DNA of 64,000 bases from Campylobacter gracilis (GCF_018374135.1 NZ_JAHAFS010000006.1:1-64000), one strand, 5' to 3'; positions 44,941-55,005 are shown, counted from the stretch's first letter. The notes: generated by a model not told the origin, from the letters alone. Program-made: numbers and translations.

Positions 44941-44959
44941 AGAAATTAAAATCGTTATC
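44941..44959 (-). promoter_or_regulatory. Fur-like box upstream of the heme operon
   Basis: AGAAATTAAAATCGTTATC matches 13 of 19 positions of the classic Fur palindrome GATAATGATAATCATTATC, with the right half almost perfect. It lies 36 bp ahead of the first ORF of the heme operon, which is where an iron-responsive repressor would act. Confidence 0.6.
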
Positions 44960-45278
44960 ATGGGATTTTATCGCTTGATTTCTTAAACCGCGATAAATTC
45001 CGTAACGGCTAAAAGCTGCGGGGTTAAATTTATGGCGATTAAATATTAAAATTTCGCGCGCCTCCAAGCCGCCTATTTAAATTTGAAATTCAAAATTTAG
45101 GCGTTAAATTTAAACGCCGAAAGAGCTCTTTTTAATTTTGCGATTCAGCTTTAAATTATAAAAACGCCGATAAAATACGCACTAAATTTTATTTAACGAG
45201 CCCCGCTTTAAAGGCGTAAGTCGTTTTATTAAACGGCAAACTGCGCCGAAGCCGCTCGCTAAGTTTTAAGGAGTGAGC

Positions 45279-47360
45279 ATGAAATTTTGGCAAAAGATCC
45301 TTTGGGCGGCGGTCGCCGTCATAGGGGCGTGGTGTTTCGGCGTACTTGCGCTAAATAAGGGAGAGAGCATCAGCGCCGTCTGGCTCGTAGTGGCCAGCGC
45401 GTGCATCTATCTGATCGGATACACCTTCTACGGGCGCTTTATCGCGTATCGCGTCTTTGAACTGAACGACCGCCGCGCAACTCCTGCGGTGATCCGAAAC
45501 GACGGGCGAGATTACGTCCCTACGAACAAATACGTCCTTTTCGGGCACCATTTCGCCGCTATCGCAGGCGCCGGACCGCTCGTAGGTCCCGTAGTGGCCG
45601 CACAGATGGGCTATCTGCCCGGCACTATTTGGCTTTTGGTAGGCGTCGTGCTCGCAGGCGCGGTGCATGATTTCATCGTGCTCGTGCTCTCCACGCGACG
45701 CGGCGGCAAGAGTCTAGGCGAGATGATCAAAGAGGAGATGGGTAAGCTCACGGGCGGCATCGCGATGATCGGAATTTTTTTCATCATGCTGATCATCGTG
45801 GCGATTTTAGCAATGGTCGTCGTAAAGGCGCTCGCAAACTCGCCGTGGGGGCTTTTTACGATCGCAATGACGATACCGATCGCCATATTTATGGGAATTT
45901 ATATGAGGTTTTTGCGCCCGGGCAAGGTCAGCGAGGCATCGATCATCGGCTTTGTTTTGCTGATGCTTGCGCTTTGGGGTGGGCATTACGTCTCGATCGA
46001 TCCGTACTGGCACGACGTTTTTTCGCTAAAGGGCGAGACGCTCGCGCTTCTTACGATCGGCTACGGCTTTATCGCGGCGATTTTGCCCGTGTGGCTACTG
46101 CTTGCGCCGCGCGATTATCTAAGCACCTTCCTTAAGCTCGGCGTCATCATCGGCATGGCGGTTGCGATAATCTTTGTCGCGCCCGAGCTTAAAATGCCCG
46201 CTACGACGAAATTTATCGACGGCACGGGTCCCGTTTTTGCAGGCCCGATATTTCCGTTTTTGTTTATTACTATCGCATGCGGCGCGATTTCTGGCTTTCA
46301 TGCGCTGATCTCCAGCGGTACGACGCCTAAGATGGTCGAGCGCGAAACCCACACTCTTTTCATCGGCTACGGCTCGATGCTTATGGAGAGCCTTGTAGGC
46401 GTAATGGCGCTCGTAGCGGCGTGCATCCTAAGCCCGGGCGAATACTTCGCTATCAACTCGCCCGCCGCGGTACTCGGCAAAGACGCGGTAAGCGCCGCGG
46501 CGTACATAAATTCTATCGGATTTAGCATTACGCCCGAGCAGATCGGCGCCTTGGCTTCAAACGTCGGCGAAACCACGATGATGAGCCGCACGGGCGGCGC
46601 TCCTACCTTTGCGATGGGGCTAACGATGCTGCTGCACCAGATCATCGGCGGCAAGGAGCTGATGGCGTTTTGGTACCATTTCGCGATTTTATTTGAGGCG
46701 CTGTTTATTCTGACCGCGGTCGATGCGGGCACGCGCACCGGGCGCTTTATGGTGCAAGAAATTTTAGGCAACGTCTATAAGCCCTTTTCCGATACCAAAA
46801 ATTCCCTCTACGGCATCATCGCGACGGTGATCTGCGTGGCGGGCTGGGGCTATCTGCTCTACAGCGGCGTTACCGATCCTATGGGCGGAATTTACACGCT
46901 GTGGCCGCTTTTCGGCGCGTCCAATCAGATGCTCGCGGGCATCGCGCTGCTGCTCGCTACGGTGGTGCTTTTTAAAATGGGCAAGCAAAAATACGCCTTC
47001 GTCACGATCGCTCCTGCGATTTGGGTGCTTATAACCACGCTTTATGCGGCGATCTTAAAGCTGATGCCGGCTAACGGCGAGCGCGTGCACGACGCGGTAA
47101 GCCATGTGGCTATCGCGCAAAATACCGCCGCCAAGCTTGCTAGCCTGAGCGATCCCGCGGCGATCGAAAAGGCGCAGGCTATCATCAGAAATAACGTCAT
47201 CGACGCCGTGCTATGTGCTCTTTTCGTCGTAGTCACGATCGTCGTCATCGCTCAAACGATAAGGATGTGCCTTAAAATTTCAAAAGGCGGCGCGAGCGAG
47301 GGGTATTTCAAACTGGCAGAAAGCGAGCACATAGATAGGGGCGTTTATGAAAAAGCTTAA
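45279..47360 (+). CDS. cstA: CstA-family pyruvate/peptide transporter
   Basis: CstA proteins import peptides or pyruvate during carbon limitation. The ~693-aa membrane protein has some 16 helices and the conserved KYVLFGHHFAAIAGAGPLVGP, RRGGKSLGEMIKEEMG and SSGTTPKMVERET. I take the ATG at 45279 behind TAAGGAG; GTG at 45273 is possible. The downstream YbdD-like gene overlaps it, matching the known cstA-ybdD pairing. In C. jejuni CstA is linked to peptide use. Confidence 0.93.
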   Translation: MKFWQKILWAAVAVIGAWCFGVLALNKGESISAVWLVVASACIYLIGYTFYGRFIAYRVFELNDRRATPAVIRNDGRDYVPTNKYVLFGHHFAAIAGAGPLVGPVVAAQMGYLPGTIWLLVGVVLAGAVHDFIVLVLSTRRGGKSLGEMIKEEMGKLTGGIAMIGIFFIMLIIVAILAMVVVKALANSPWGLFTIAMTIPIAIFMGIYMRFLRPGKVSEASIIGFVLLMLALWGGHYVSIDPYWHDVFSLKGETLALLTIGYGFIAAILPVWLLLAPRDYLSTFLKLGVIIGMAVAIIFVAPELKMPATTKFIDGTGPVFAGPIFPFLFITIACGAISGFHALISSGTTPKMVERETHTLFIGYGSMLMESLVGVMALVAACILSPGEYFAINSPAAVLGKDAVSAAAYINSIGFSITPEQIGALASNVGETTMMSRTGGAPTFAMGLTMLLHQIIGGKELMAFWYHFAILFEALFILTAVDAGTRTGRFMVQEILGNVYKPFSDTKNSLYGIIATVICVAGWGYLLYSGVTDPMGGIYTLWPLFGASNQMLAGIALLLATVVLFKMGKQKYAFVTIAPAIWVLITTLYAAILKLMPANGERVHDAVSHVAIAQNTAAKLASLSDPAAIEKAQAIIRNNVIDAVLCALFVVVTIVVIAQTIRMCLKISKGGASEGYFKLAESEHIDRGVYEKA

Positions 47361-47562
47361 ATTTAATCCGCTCGCAGCCCCGAAGGCCGTGGCGAGGTTT
47401 TTGGCGCGCGCGGATGCCGCGCTTGCGCCGCTCATCGGGCTCGGCAATTACGAGGGCTATCTGCGCCATTTCAGAAGCGCCCATCCTGACGAAGTCCCGC
47501 TAAGCAGGGCGGAATTTTTCCGCGCGATGCAAGATAGCAAGGCAAAAAACGTCAAGTGCTGA
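47347..47562 (+). CDS. YbdD/YjiX family partner of CstA
   Basis: This 71-aa protein has the DUF466 signature: LIGLGNYEGYLRHFRSAHPDE and LSRAEFFRAMQDSK, and ends NVKC. YbdD-type proteins are needed with CstA-type transporters for pyruvate uptake in E. coli. It overlaps the cstA end by 14 bases. Confidence 0.88.
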   Translation: MKKLKFNPLAAPKAVARFLARADAALAPLIGLGNYEGYLRHFRSAHPDEVPLSRAEFFRAMQDSKAKNVKC

Positions 47563-47938
47563 TAGCGGCGAAAGGGCGCGGTCGCGCCGTACAAATCGTC
47601 GTTGATCTGAAATTTTAAATTTGATAGGGTGCGGGCGTGCGAGTCATGAAATTTAGCCCGCTTCTCGGGATAAAATTTCGCGCATGCCTCTTTGAGATTG
47701 CGCTTTAAATTTGCTCGCACTTAGGGCGTTGAGATTTGTCTTTGCCGTCGCGCCGTACTTATCGCTAGTCGCGATTTTTTGCAACGATCTCGCCTTCATG
47801 TTGTAGAATTTTTAAACGGGTATTTCCGCGTCTTGATAGAATTCTATATAAAATTTTTAGCAAACCTGCTTTAATTAAAGGCGTTAAATCATAGCTGCAA
47901 ATTTTAAATCAGGAATATGGATGTGCTTGGACTATGGC
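47563..47938. other. Intergenic, no gene seen
   Basis: This ~375 bp lies between convergent genes. It has several AAATTT words and an 87-codon minus-strand frame with no ribosome binding site that overlaps the ybdD-like gene. No terminator hairpin stands out. Confidence 0.35.
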
Positions 47939-49169
47939 TTAGATCTCATAGCAGGTTAAAATTTGCTCCGCGTCCTCGTCGTAGGCGTTATCGACTAGTA
48001 CGAGATCGCGGTCGCGCTCGGTCGCGCGATGCCTGCATTTTTCATTTTCACCGTGAGCGAGGAGTGAATATTCACGGTTTTCGATACCGCGGCCGCCTCT
48101 GGACGCTAAATTTTGCCCCTCAAACGCACCAGCTTGCTCCGTTTCGTATTTTGCGCTCGCAGCACGGCAAGAAGTAGCCGTAACGACGCCTAAAATTCTT
48201 GTGCCCTTTTGTTTAAATTTATGCGTCAAAATAGGCTTTGCCGCGAGGTATTGGACCTGCTCGCCGAGTTTAAATTTAAAGGGCTCGTCGCACTCAAATT
48301 TATCCATCGCTTCGCACCTGGATTTGCTCGCCTCGCCCTGCGTAAATTCGCCGGAGCCGCCGCGCTCGAAGCCGCCCGCTTCGCTACGCATGAGATTAAG
48401 AACCCTCAGCTCATTCGGCTCGTTTATAAAGTATCCGCGCCAGCCGTCTGATCCGTTCGCCGCAAGCTCGAATTTATCGAAATCAAAATTGAGCTTCACG
48501 CGGAATTTAACGTTAAAATTTGCGTCTGTAAAAACAAGCTCGTTAGCACCCTCTATTTCGCCGTTTTCGCCGGCCTCACCCGCGTAAATGCAATATCCGC
48601 CTTCTACGCGCTGCGCCTGCGTCATAGGGCAAGTTTTAGTGATAATTTTAAGCTCGCAACCGCTCAAATTTAAGCCGTAAATTTTACCCGAGCGCGTAAA
48701 AATCAAGAAATTTAGCTCATCTTGCTTAAAAATCGCCGTGCAGCCCCTTAATCGCTTTCGCATGCCCGTCTGCGTCTCAAAATCGTAAATAAAAAGCGTG
48801 TCGTCGGTTGCCGTAATAGCCTTTTTATCGTCATCCTTGCTACTTAGCGCGATAAAGTTGCCATATTGGCACGCCCTTTTTGTGCTTTGAGATGAGCGCG
48901 AGATCCGCGGCGTTAAATTTATAAATCGTGTCTACAAAGCCCAAAATTACGAGCGTGCGGCCGTCATCGTCAAAGGTCGCGGCACGGGTAAAATCGCGGA
49001 AAGGCGCGCCGGCTAGCTGCTCGCCGCTTGCGAGCGAGAATTTTCTAAGCTTCATCTGCTTTTGCTCGTCGTTATCGCCTGCGTAAACTGCATGATCGCC
49101 CTTTATCAGGATGTTTTCGCCGATATCGCGAAGTCTATTTTGAAGCCTGCTTTGCCATAAAATTTTCAT
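47939..49169 (-). pseudogene. Frameshifted WD40/PQQ-like beta-propeller protein
   Basis: The ATG at 49169 follows AAGGAGCGACGG and gives MKILWQSRLQNRLRDIG, then TTYRAK and a stop at 48840. One base fewer near 48870 changes the frame to QYGNFIALSSKDDDKKAI, then ATDDTLFIYDFETQTG, which joins the frame ending at 47939 (TAIFKQDELNFLIFTRSG and on). The joined protein, ~410 aa, has repeated blades (NLIKGDHAVYAG, TDDTLFIYDF, GKIYGL). The C-terminal third is low in similarity to anything known. A single indel is enough to explain it, so a sequencing error is possible. Confidence 0.55.
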
Positions 49170-49202
49170 CCGTCGCTCCTTTTGTTTGTGCGCAAAGAAC
49201 AC

Positions 49203-49521
49203 AGCGCGATTTAGTGCCTTTAATTTGCGCTAGCGGTTTTATCAGCATGCATGCTAATCTTTGAATTTATTGCTTTTAATTGCGCTATTTGCACGGCGCT
49301 CGGTACCGATTTAATCGACATTTTAGCCGTGCTTTGCGGGCAAATTTATCCGCATAAATTTCGATCGTTTACGTAGTTTATTCTCTTTAATTAATTCACG
49401 GCCATGCACCGATAGGTGGTTGAATTTCTATGTCGCACAGATTTTGTGGGCAGCATATTTTAAATTTAAAGCAATTGCGCTATATTTATCTGACATCTCT
49501 TACCGATACTTTTGTTCCGCG
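49203..49521. other. Intergenic, no gene seen
   Basis: About 320 bp lie between the broken propeller gene and the truncated ORF at 49522. Base composition becomes more AT-rich rightwards. No frame with a ribosome binding site is present. Confidence 0.35.
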
Positions 49522-49656
49522 CTAATCAGATCTTGCACTTGGCATCGTTAAAGGCAAACACCTCAACGTGAGTGTTTCCGCAATCAAAAATCTCTTGCTA
49601 ACGACGCTTTTTGCGATCACTTTCATATCGGCGTTTAGATTGTAAATTTTACTCAT
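49522..49656 (-). pseudogene. Truncated, frameshifted gene start at the island edge
   Basis: The ATG at 49656 follows AAAAGGAAGAAA and gives a 44-aa product beginning SKIYNLNADMKVIAKSVVSK. A shift near 49590 gives instead DCGNTHVEVFAFNDAKCKI and a stop. The DxGNTH pattern is faintly like the phosphate loop of type III pantothenate kinase (CoaX), but this is weak. The rest of any such gene is missing. It sits just outside the Hachiman island and may have been cut by its arrival. Confidence 0.35.
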
Positions 49657-49760
49657 TTTCTTCCTTTTGTAAATTTGCGCGTCATTGTAGCTAAAGTTTT
49701 CAAGCGATTTGTTGATAGGGGTTATCTTTTTTTTAAAAACCAATGATAAAAAATGACAAA

Positions 49761-51832
49761 TCATAATTTCTTTAATATGTCAACCTCATATGTACTTAAA
49801 TCAATTTTTTCAAAATTCTTTTTCACATATTCAATAATATTGTTATTGGGCATATCTTTAAACTTTTTTAACGCGGAGGCGGGAACTCCAAAATCTAAAA
49901 GTATACTTAACTTATTATCCACTCCTTCATGTTCCAGAATAGAAATAAATGCAGAATAATTAGCAGCTTGTTTGCCATTGAGATAATTTACAATGCTTTC
50001 TAATACACTAAGCCTTTTAGGTATTTCGAATTTGGCTTGATTTCTGATAAAACCAAATACTTTTGAAACAGATAAGTTAATGATACTCTCTTCATTCTTA
50101 CCTCGATTGGCATCTAGCGTATGCTGATACTTAATCTCATTACTTATAATAGAGTGCAAATTTCCACCCCGGATTATTTGATGGCATTTTTGAGCTAAGA
50201 ATTTATAACTATCTCCTTTATTGCCTTCCAATAAATGATCTACTATACATAATGTACGAGATAATGTTTTATAAGTAGGAATTGGTGCATCCCAGCTCAA
50301 TTGATTCAATATCTTTTTTCTACCCTTTAAGCAATTATAAAGGTGCTTTTGCTTTTCAATACTATAATAGTTCGATTTAAAAATTTGCAATAAATCTGCA
50401 GGTAAATCTTTAATTAATTCTTCATATATTCTTCTCTTTTGGTCTTTTATATCTTCATTATTTAGATTAATTAAAATTTCACTCTGCAGACTATCATCTT
50501 GAGTAACTATGGGAACATCTATATTTTCCATCTCTTGCCTTGGAGGATCATCAAAACAATATACTTTTCCAGTATAGTATTTCATCATTCTTCCAGCACG
50601 CCCCTTGATATTATTAAAATCAAAATAAGTCAGCTTGCTTGTGCCTTTGCGCATATCATATATGATAATATTTTTTGCGACAGTGTTTACACCCTCTATT
50701 AATGAGGTAGTTGCAAATAATATATTTATTTTATTGTTATTAAAATAGTCGAGTTGAGCATTAACAATATGCCTAGGATATTGACCGTTATGTAAACCTA
50801 TACCTTTTTGTAAGTATTTTTTTAAATTCCATTTTACGGAAACGTTTTCATCAATCCATTCAAAAATTGGGAAAGTATTTTCTGTGCCTTTTTTATTATC
50901 TCTAATAAATTCATTTGACAATTCTTCTGCTTGAGCAGGGGATTTAACATAAACTATAGTAGGCTCACTTAAACTATTTAATAGCCCAAACAGCTTCATT
51001 TTCCTTTCTTCCTTGGAACTACAGCTTATTTTTTCCAATTCTTGTCTTACTAATGAATACTCCGTTTTAAAGAAATTTAGACTATATTTTTTAATAAAAT
51101 CATTATCAACGCTATCTACCGATGGAGTCAATAATATTAATTGCGGATTTCTAAACATTACTTTGTAAAATGCAATGTTTAATTGGCTGACTCTATCGTC
51201 GTGTTTATGGTTTGATATTTTTATAAAATTCATCAACTATAAATAAATCTATATTGTTAATTTTGGGTAAAATATCTAAAACTCGCTCACTGGTTAAAAT
51301 AAACAAGTTGTTTGTTTCATTTATATCCTGGCTTGTATTAACCACGATATTACAAAAATCTTGATAATTTTGGAGCTTTTTTCTAGTTTCATCAATTAGT
51401 GCCAATGTCGGCTGAATAATCAATATATTGCTATATTTTTTTCTTGCTACAAATTCTTGTATTAGTAAGCTTTTACCAAAACTAGTGGGTGCGGAAATAA
51501 GTAAATTTTGTCTATTTGAGATTTTTTCTTCTAATACTTTCTGCCAGTAGTGAAACGTTACTCTATTGTTTTTTAGAATCTTTTATAAATTTAGATTTGT
51601 GAAATTCGCACCTAACTAATGCAGCAGTACTAAGCAATTCATTTTTATCTTTTAAATATGGATAAAAACCAAAACTTTCAATTAAATCAATAAAAATAGG
51701 CCTTATACCTTCATTAACACGCTCCCAGTTTTCTAAAACTAAAATCAGGCTATCCATATCTTCATTGGCCGAAATTTCTTTGGCTATTTTAAAACCCTTA
51801 TTTAAATCTGACAAATCTAAAATTTCAAACAT
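49761..51832 (-). pseudogene. hamB: HamB helicase of Hachiman defence, split by two A-tract frameshifts
   Basis: HamB is the SF2 helicase of the Hachiman anti-phage system. Three frames together encode ~690 aa: 51832-51563, ~51590-51205 and 51236-49761. Removing one A from the A6 at ~51573 joins SKFIKDSK to NNRVTFHYWQKVLEE. Removing one A from the A5 at ~51215 joins IVDEFYK to ISNHKHDDRVS. The joined protein has Walker A ISAPTSFGKS, IIQPTLALIDE, Walker B IVDEFY, FATTSLIEGVNTVAKN and motif VI NIKGRAGRM. It starts with ATG overlapping the hamA stop. It is strongly AT-rich. As sequenced it cannot make full-length HamB without slippage. The family call rests on helicase motifs plus the HamA partner. 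Confidence 0.75.
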
Positions 51833-52756
51833 TAATTCTGCTCTTTTTTTAATTTTTCATGCAACTTTTTTACTAACTCAAATTTACTTTTTACTGGAAA
51901 TAAAAATAAATTTATTTTAAGCCTACCTTTGTTGGCAAAATCTTTAATTTTTTGGTCAAATTCTTTTCTAGTATCTTTCGCAAAATTCTCTAATATATCT
52001 CTAAAATCGCTATGTGTATTGCCAGGATTATCAAATTTAAAATTATCTAAAATTTCACTATCAAATAGTGCAAAAAAGCAAGCATTTATATTTGATAGCC
52101 TTTGTATAAAAGTACTAGATTTAATTAATTTCCTTATTTCATCGCCCACTTCTCTATCGTCATAATAATCGCTTAATCTATTATTGATAATTGCAAATTC
52201 GGACTTGAAAAAATCACAATTAAAATGCTCCGATAAATCATTAGCCAAATTTTGTAATGCTTTTGATAGGCTTTTATAAAATTTACTCTCACCTATCCAG
52301 AGTTCATTCTTCTCTTTGTCATAATGAACCGCATCAAAACCATGAACCATTCCGCTTGGACTATCTTTAAAATATATTTTGGATATAAGTTGTGGTTTAT
52401 TAAATTGTCTTTCCAGTAAATAATATAGTATAAGCTCTCCAAATTCGCCACGCTTTAAATATTTATCTTCTGCATCCTCATCTGCCGATATGAAATATTC
52501 GTTAGCTTCTTTAATCTCTTTAACTTTATAAAGCAACTCCATGCCGTCCCTAGTAGCTTTTCTAGGACTAGATTCCGATGAAATCTTTAAAGCTCTTTTT
52601 TTTACCGAGTGCAAAGAATGGAATTTCATTAAAAATTTCCTCATTCCACTCATCTATTTTTTGATATACCCGTCCTTCATCGTTTATATCAAAAACGATA
52701 TGAAAGCAATATGTTTGAATACTTTCATACTCATACTTATTTGTTAGATAGTTCAA
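51832..52756 (-). pseudogene. hamA: HamA nuclease (DUF1837) of Hachiman defence, split at an A8 tract
   Basis: HamA is the effector nuclease of Hachiman, normally ~280-310 aa. Two frames cover it: 52756-52568 and 52653-51832. Removing one A from the A8 at 52597-52604 joins EIPFFALGKK to RALKISSESSPRKATRDG. The downstream part has the DUF1837 core: KRGEFGELILYYLLERQF, GMVHGFDAVHYD and LWIGESKFYKSL, matching E...D...ExK nuclease residues. It begins with a TTG 20 bp after the guaA stop and ends one base into hamB. As sequenced the first 62 codons are out of frame with the nuclease part; MSGMRK at 52653 could give a truncated start. Confidence 0.75.
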
Positions 52757-52776
52757 AATTTAAGCCTGGCCAAATT

Positions 52777-54312
52777 TCACTCCCACTCTATCGTCGCAGG
52801 CGGTTTGCTCGAGATGTCGTAAACTACGCGGTTGATGCCGTCTACTTCGTTTATGATGCGGCGAGAGACGTTTTCTAGCAAGTCGTACGGCAGGCGCGAG
52901 AAGCTAGCCGTCATGCCGTCGCTAGCATCCACTACGCGTATGCACACGGCGTTTTCGTAGGTGCGATTATCGCCCATGACGCCCACGGAGTGCACGTTTA
53001 GCAGCACGCAAAACGCCTGCCACGTTTTGTTGTACCAGCCGCTTGATTTTAGCTCGTCGCGTAGGATCACGTCGGCTTTGCGCAGTAGCTCGAGGCTCGG
53101 CGTATTTACCTCGCCCATTATGCGGATCGCAAGACCCGGGCCGGGGAATGGATGGCGGAAAACGACTTCGCGCGAAAGACCTAGTTCAAGCCCCAGCTGG
53201 CGCACCTCGTCTTTGAAAATTTCGCGCAGAGGCTCGATCAGTTCAAATTTCATATCCTTGGGCAGCCCGCCTACGTTGTGGTGGCTTTTGATCGTCTTGC
53301 TTGAGCCTGCGACCGAGCTTTCGATGATGTCGGTGTAGAGCGTGCCTTGGGCTAGAAATTTTACGTTTTTGTGTTTTGTCGCTTCTTTGCTGAAAACTTC
53401 AATGAAGGTCGCGCCGATGATTTTGCGTTTTTGCTCCGGATCGACCACCCCTTTTAGTCTGCTTAAAAATAGCTCGCTAGCATCGATCACGTCTAAGCTC
53501 ACGCCGAGTTTGAGCCTAAACATCTCCTCTACCGCCTTGCGCTCACCCGTGCGGAGCAGTCCGTTATCGACGAAAACCGCTATTAGGCTCTGTGGCACCG
53601 CATGCGCCAAAAGCGCCGCTACGACCGAGCTATCCACGCCGCCGCTTACCGCGCAAAGCACTTTGGCGCCCCCTACGCGCTCTTTTATTTTGATCATCTG
53701 CTCTTTGGCGAAGCTGCCCATATTCCAAGTGCTGGTTATTCCGCAGATCTCTTTAGCGAAATTTTTTAAAATTCTATCGCCAAACTCGCTGTGGCAGACC
53801 TCGGGGTGAAATTGCAGCGCATAAATTTTACGAATCTCGTCGCCGAATACGCACCACTCACTCTCATCCGAGCTTGCCATCACCTCAAAGCCCTCCGGCA
53901 GGCTCTCGACCTTGTCCGAATGGCTCATCCAAACGGTTGAGTTATCCTCCACGCCGCCAAATAGCTTGCTAGCGCGAAGCAGCTTCAAAGAGGCTTTGCC
54001 ATACTCTTTTTTACCCGCAGGCACGACGCTGGCGCCAAATTTATGCGCGATGAGCTGCATGCCGTAGCAGATACCTAAAATCGGAATTCCAAGCTCAAAA
54101 ATTCTATCGTCGCAAAAATACGCGTCTTTAGCGTAAACGCTAGCGGGCCCGCCGCTTAAAATAAGGCCTTTGGGGTTTTTTGCTTTTATCTTATCGATCG
54201 GTGCGTCGTATGCGATCAGCTCGGTGTAAACGCCTTGTTCGCGCAAGCGCCTAGCGATCAGCTGGGTGTATTGAGAGCCGAAGTCCAGCACTAAAATGTC
54301 TGCCGTTTGCAT
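52777..54312 (-). CDS. guaA: GMP synthase (glutamine-hydrolysing)
   Basis: GuaA aminates XMP to GMP using glutamine. The 511-aa protein has the class I amidotransferase domain (LILSGGPASVY, ILGICYGMQLIAHKFG with the catalytic Cys, LQFHPEVCHSE) and the PP-loop ATP domain (CAVSGGVDSSVVAALL), then a dimer domain ending PPATIEWE. The end is intact. The 3' end is a known insertion site for mobile DNA in several bacteria, and here the Hachiman locus begins 20 bp beyond it. Confidence 0.95.
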   Translation of the reverse strand: MQTADILVLDFGSQYTQLIARRLREQGVYTELIAYDAPIDKIKAKNPKGLILSGGPASVYAKDAYFCDDRIFELGIPILGICYGMQLIAHKFGASVVPAGKKEYGKASLKLLRASKLFGGVEDNSTVWMSHSDKVESLPEGFEVMASSDESEWCVFGDEIRKIYALQFHPEVCHSEFGDRILKNFAKEICGITSTWNMGSFAKEQMIKIKERVGGAKVLCAVSGGVDSSVVAALLAHAVPQSLIAVFVDNGLLRTGERKAVEEMFRLKLGVSLDVIDASELFLSRLKGVVDPEQKRKIIGATFIEVFSKEATKHKNVKFLAQGTLYTDIIESSVAGSSKTIKSHHNVGGLPKDMKFELIEPLREIFKDEVRQLGLELGLSREVVFRHPFPGPGLAIRIMGEVNTPSLELLRKADVILRDELKSSGWYNKTWQAFCVLLNVHSVGVMGDNRTYENAVCIRVVDASDGMTASFSRLPYDLLENVSRRIINEVDGINRVVYDISSKPPATIEWE

Positions 54313-54366
54313 GAAATTCCTTTATAAAAATTTTTGAAAGTATAACAAAGCAAAGCTAAAAACGAC

Positions 54367-54567
54367 CTATTCGTCGCGTAAAATTCTAACGCCACCTTTC
54401 GCGTCGTTCGTTTTATTGTCGTCCGCGGCGGATGCCTCTGCGTTCGCGGTTTGCTCATCTGCGCTCGAGTAAAAAGGCGGCGCTTTGTATCCGCAGCCGC
54501 TAAGTAAAACTAAGATAAAAAATGCTAAAATACGCTTATGAAAAGCACCAAAGATATAATTTCGCAT
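54367..54567 (-). CDS. Small lipoprotein, LptM-like
   Basis: This 66-aa predicted lipoprotein has KRILAFFILVLLSGCGYKAPPFY with the lipobox LSGC. The CGYKAPPFY start of the mature part resembles LptM/YifL-type small lipoproteins (CGxKGPLY), which assist LPS translocon assembly in E. coli. The rest is an Asp/Ala/Asn-rich tail. The start overlaps the divergent gene at 54538 by 30 bp and lies in a compact bidirectional promoter zone. Confidence 0.65.
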   Translation of the reverse strand: MRNYIFGAFHKRILAFFILVLLSGCGYKAPPFYSSADEQTANAEASAADDNKTNDAKGGVRILRDE

Positions 54568-55005
54568 ATCAGAAAAGATCCTTTATTCGCCTCCATGAGC
54601 GATAGGATCGAGTTTATGCGGCTTTTGCCGATCAATTGGCGCCGCATAATCGCGTTTATCTACGTCCGAGAGGGCGATTTGATGATAGCTCTGAAGCATC
54701 CGCTGGGGCTGCAAGAACTAAAACGCGATAGTAATATAAAATTCATAAAAGAGTTATTAAGCTTGTTCGTGCGAAGCTATCCCGCATGCGAATTTAGCGC
54801 GGTAAAAGAGATAAAATTTTTCGTCGCGGATAGAGTAATGAGCAGAAGAAGGGCGCAAATTTATAAAGCTCATTTGCGCCTGGATGGCGAAGCTTTATCT
54901 TTGGAGCGCGCAAAAGGGGAGTTTAAAAACAAAATCCAAGATCCGCAAATTTACCGCGCCTTTGAAGAGATACGAGGGCTAATCCTTGCTAATAGAGGAG
55001 ATTAA
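54538..55005 (+). CDS. DUF721 (DciA-like) protein
   Basis: This 155-aa protein has the DUF721 pattern: a central LPINWRRIIAFIYVREGDLMI, followed by ALKHPLGLQELKRDS and ADRVMSRRRAQIYKAHLRL. DciA-type proteins load the replicative helicase in bacteria that lack DnaC/DnaI, and Campylobacterota generally have a DUF721 gene near uvrC and guaA. Assignment as helicase loader is by family, not shown. Its 3' end overlaps uvrC by 20 bp. Confidence 0.6.
   Translation: MKSTKDIISHIRKDPLFASMSDRIEFMRLLPINWRRIIAFIYVREGDLMIALKHPLGLQELKRDSNIKFIKELLSLFVRSYPACEFSAVKEIKFFVADRVMSRRRAQIYKAHLRLDGEALSLERAKGEFKNKIQDPQIYRAFEEIRGLILANRGD

Noticed and set aside
51190..51201. A 12-bp word, ACTCTATCGTCG, shared by the guaA 3' end (52785-52796) and hamB, considered as an attachment repeat
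   Set aside because: The second copy lies inside coding hamB and not at the far edge of the island; a matching copy near 49.7 kb was not found, so it is likely chance.
52590..52610. Programmed -1 ribosomal frameshifting at the hamA A8 tract
   Set aside because: The join needs loss of one base (a +1 type shift); classic A-AAA-AAG slippage goes the other way, and the A6 and A5 joins in hamB have no slippery heptamer.
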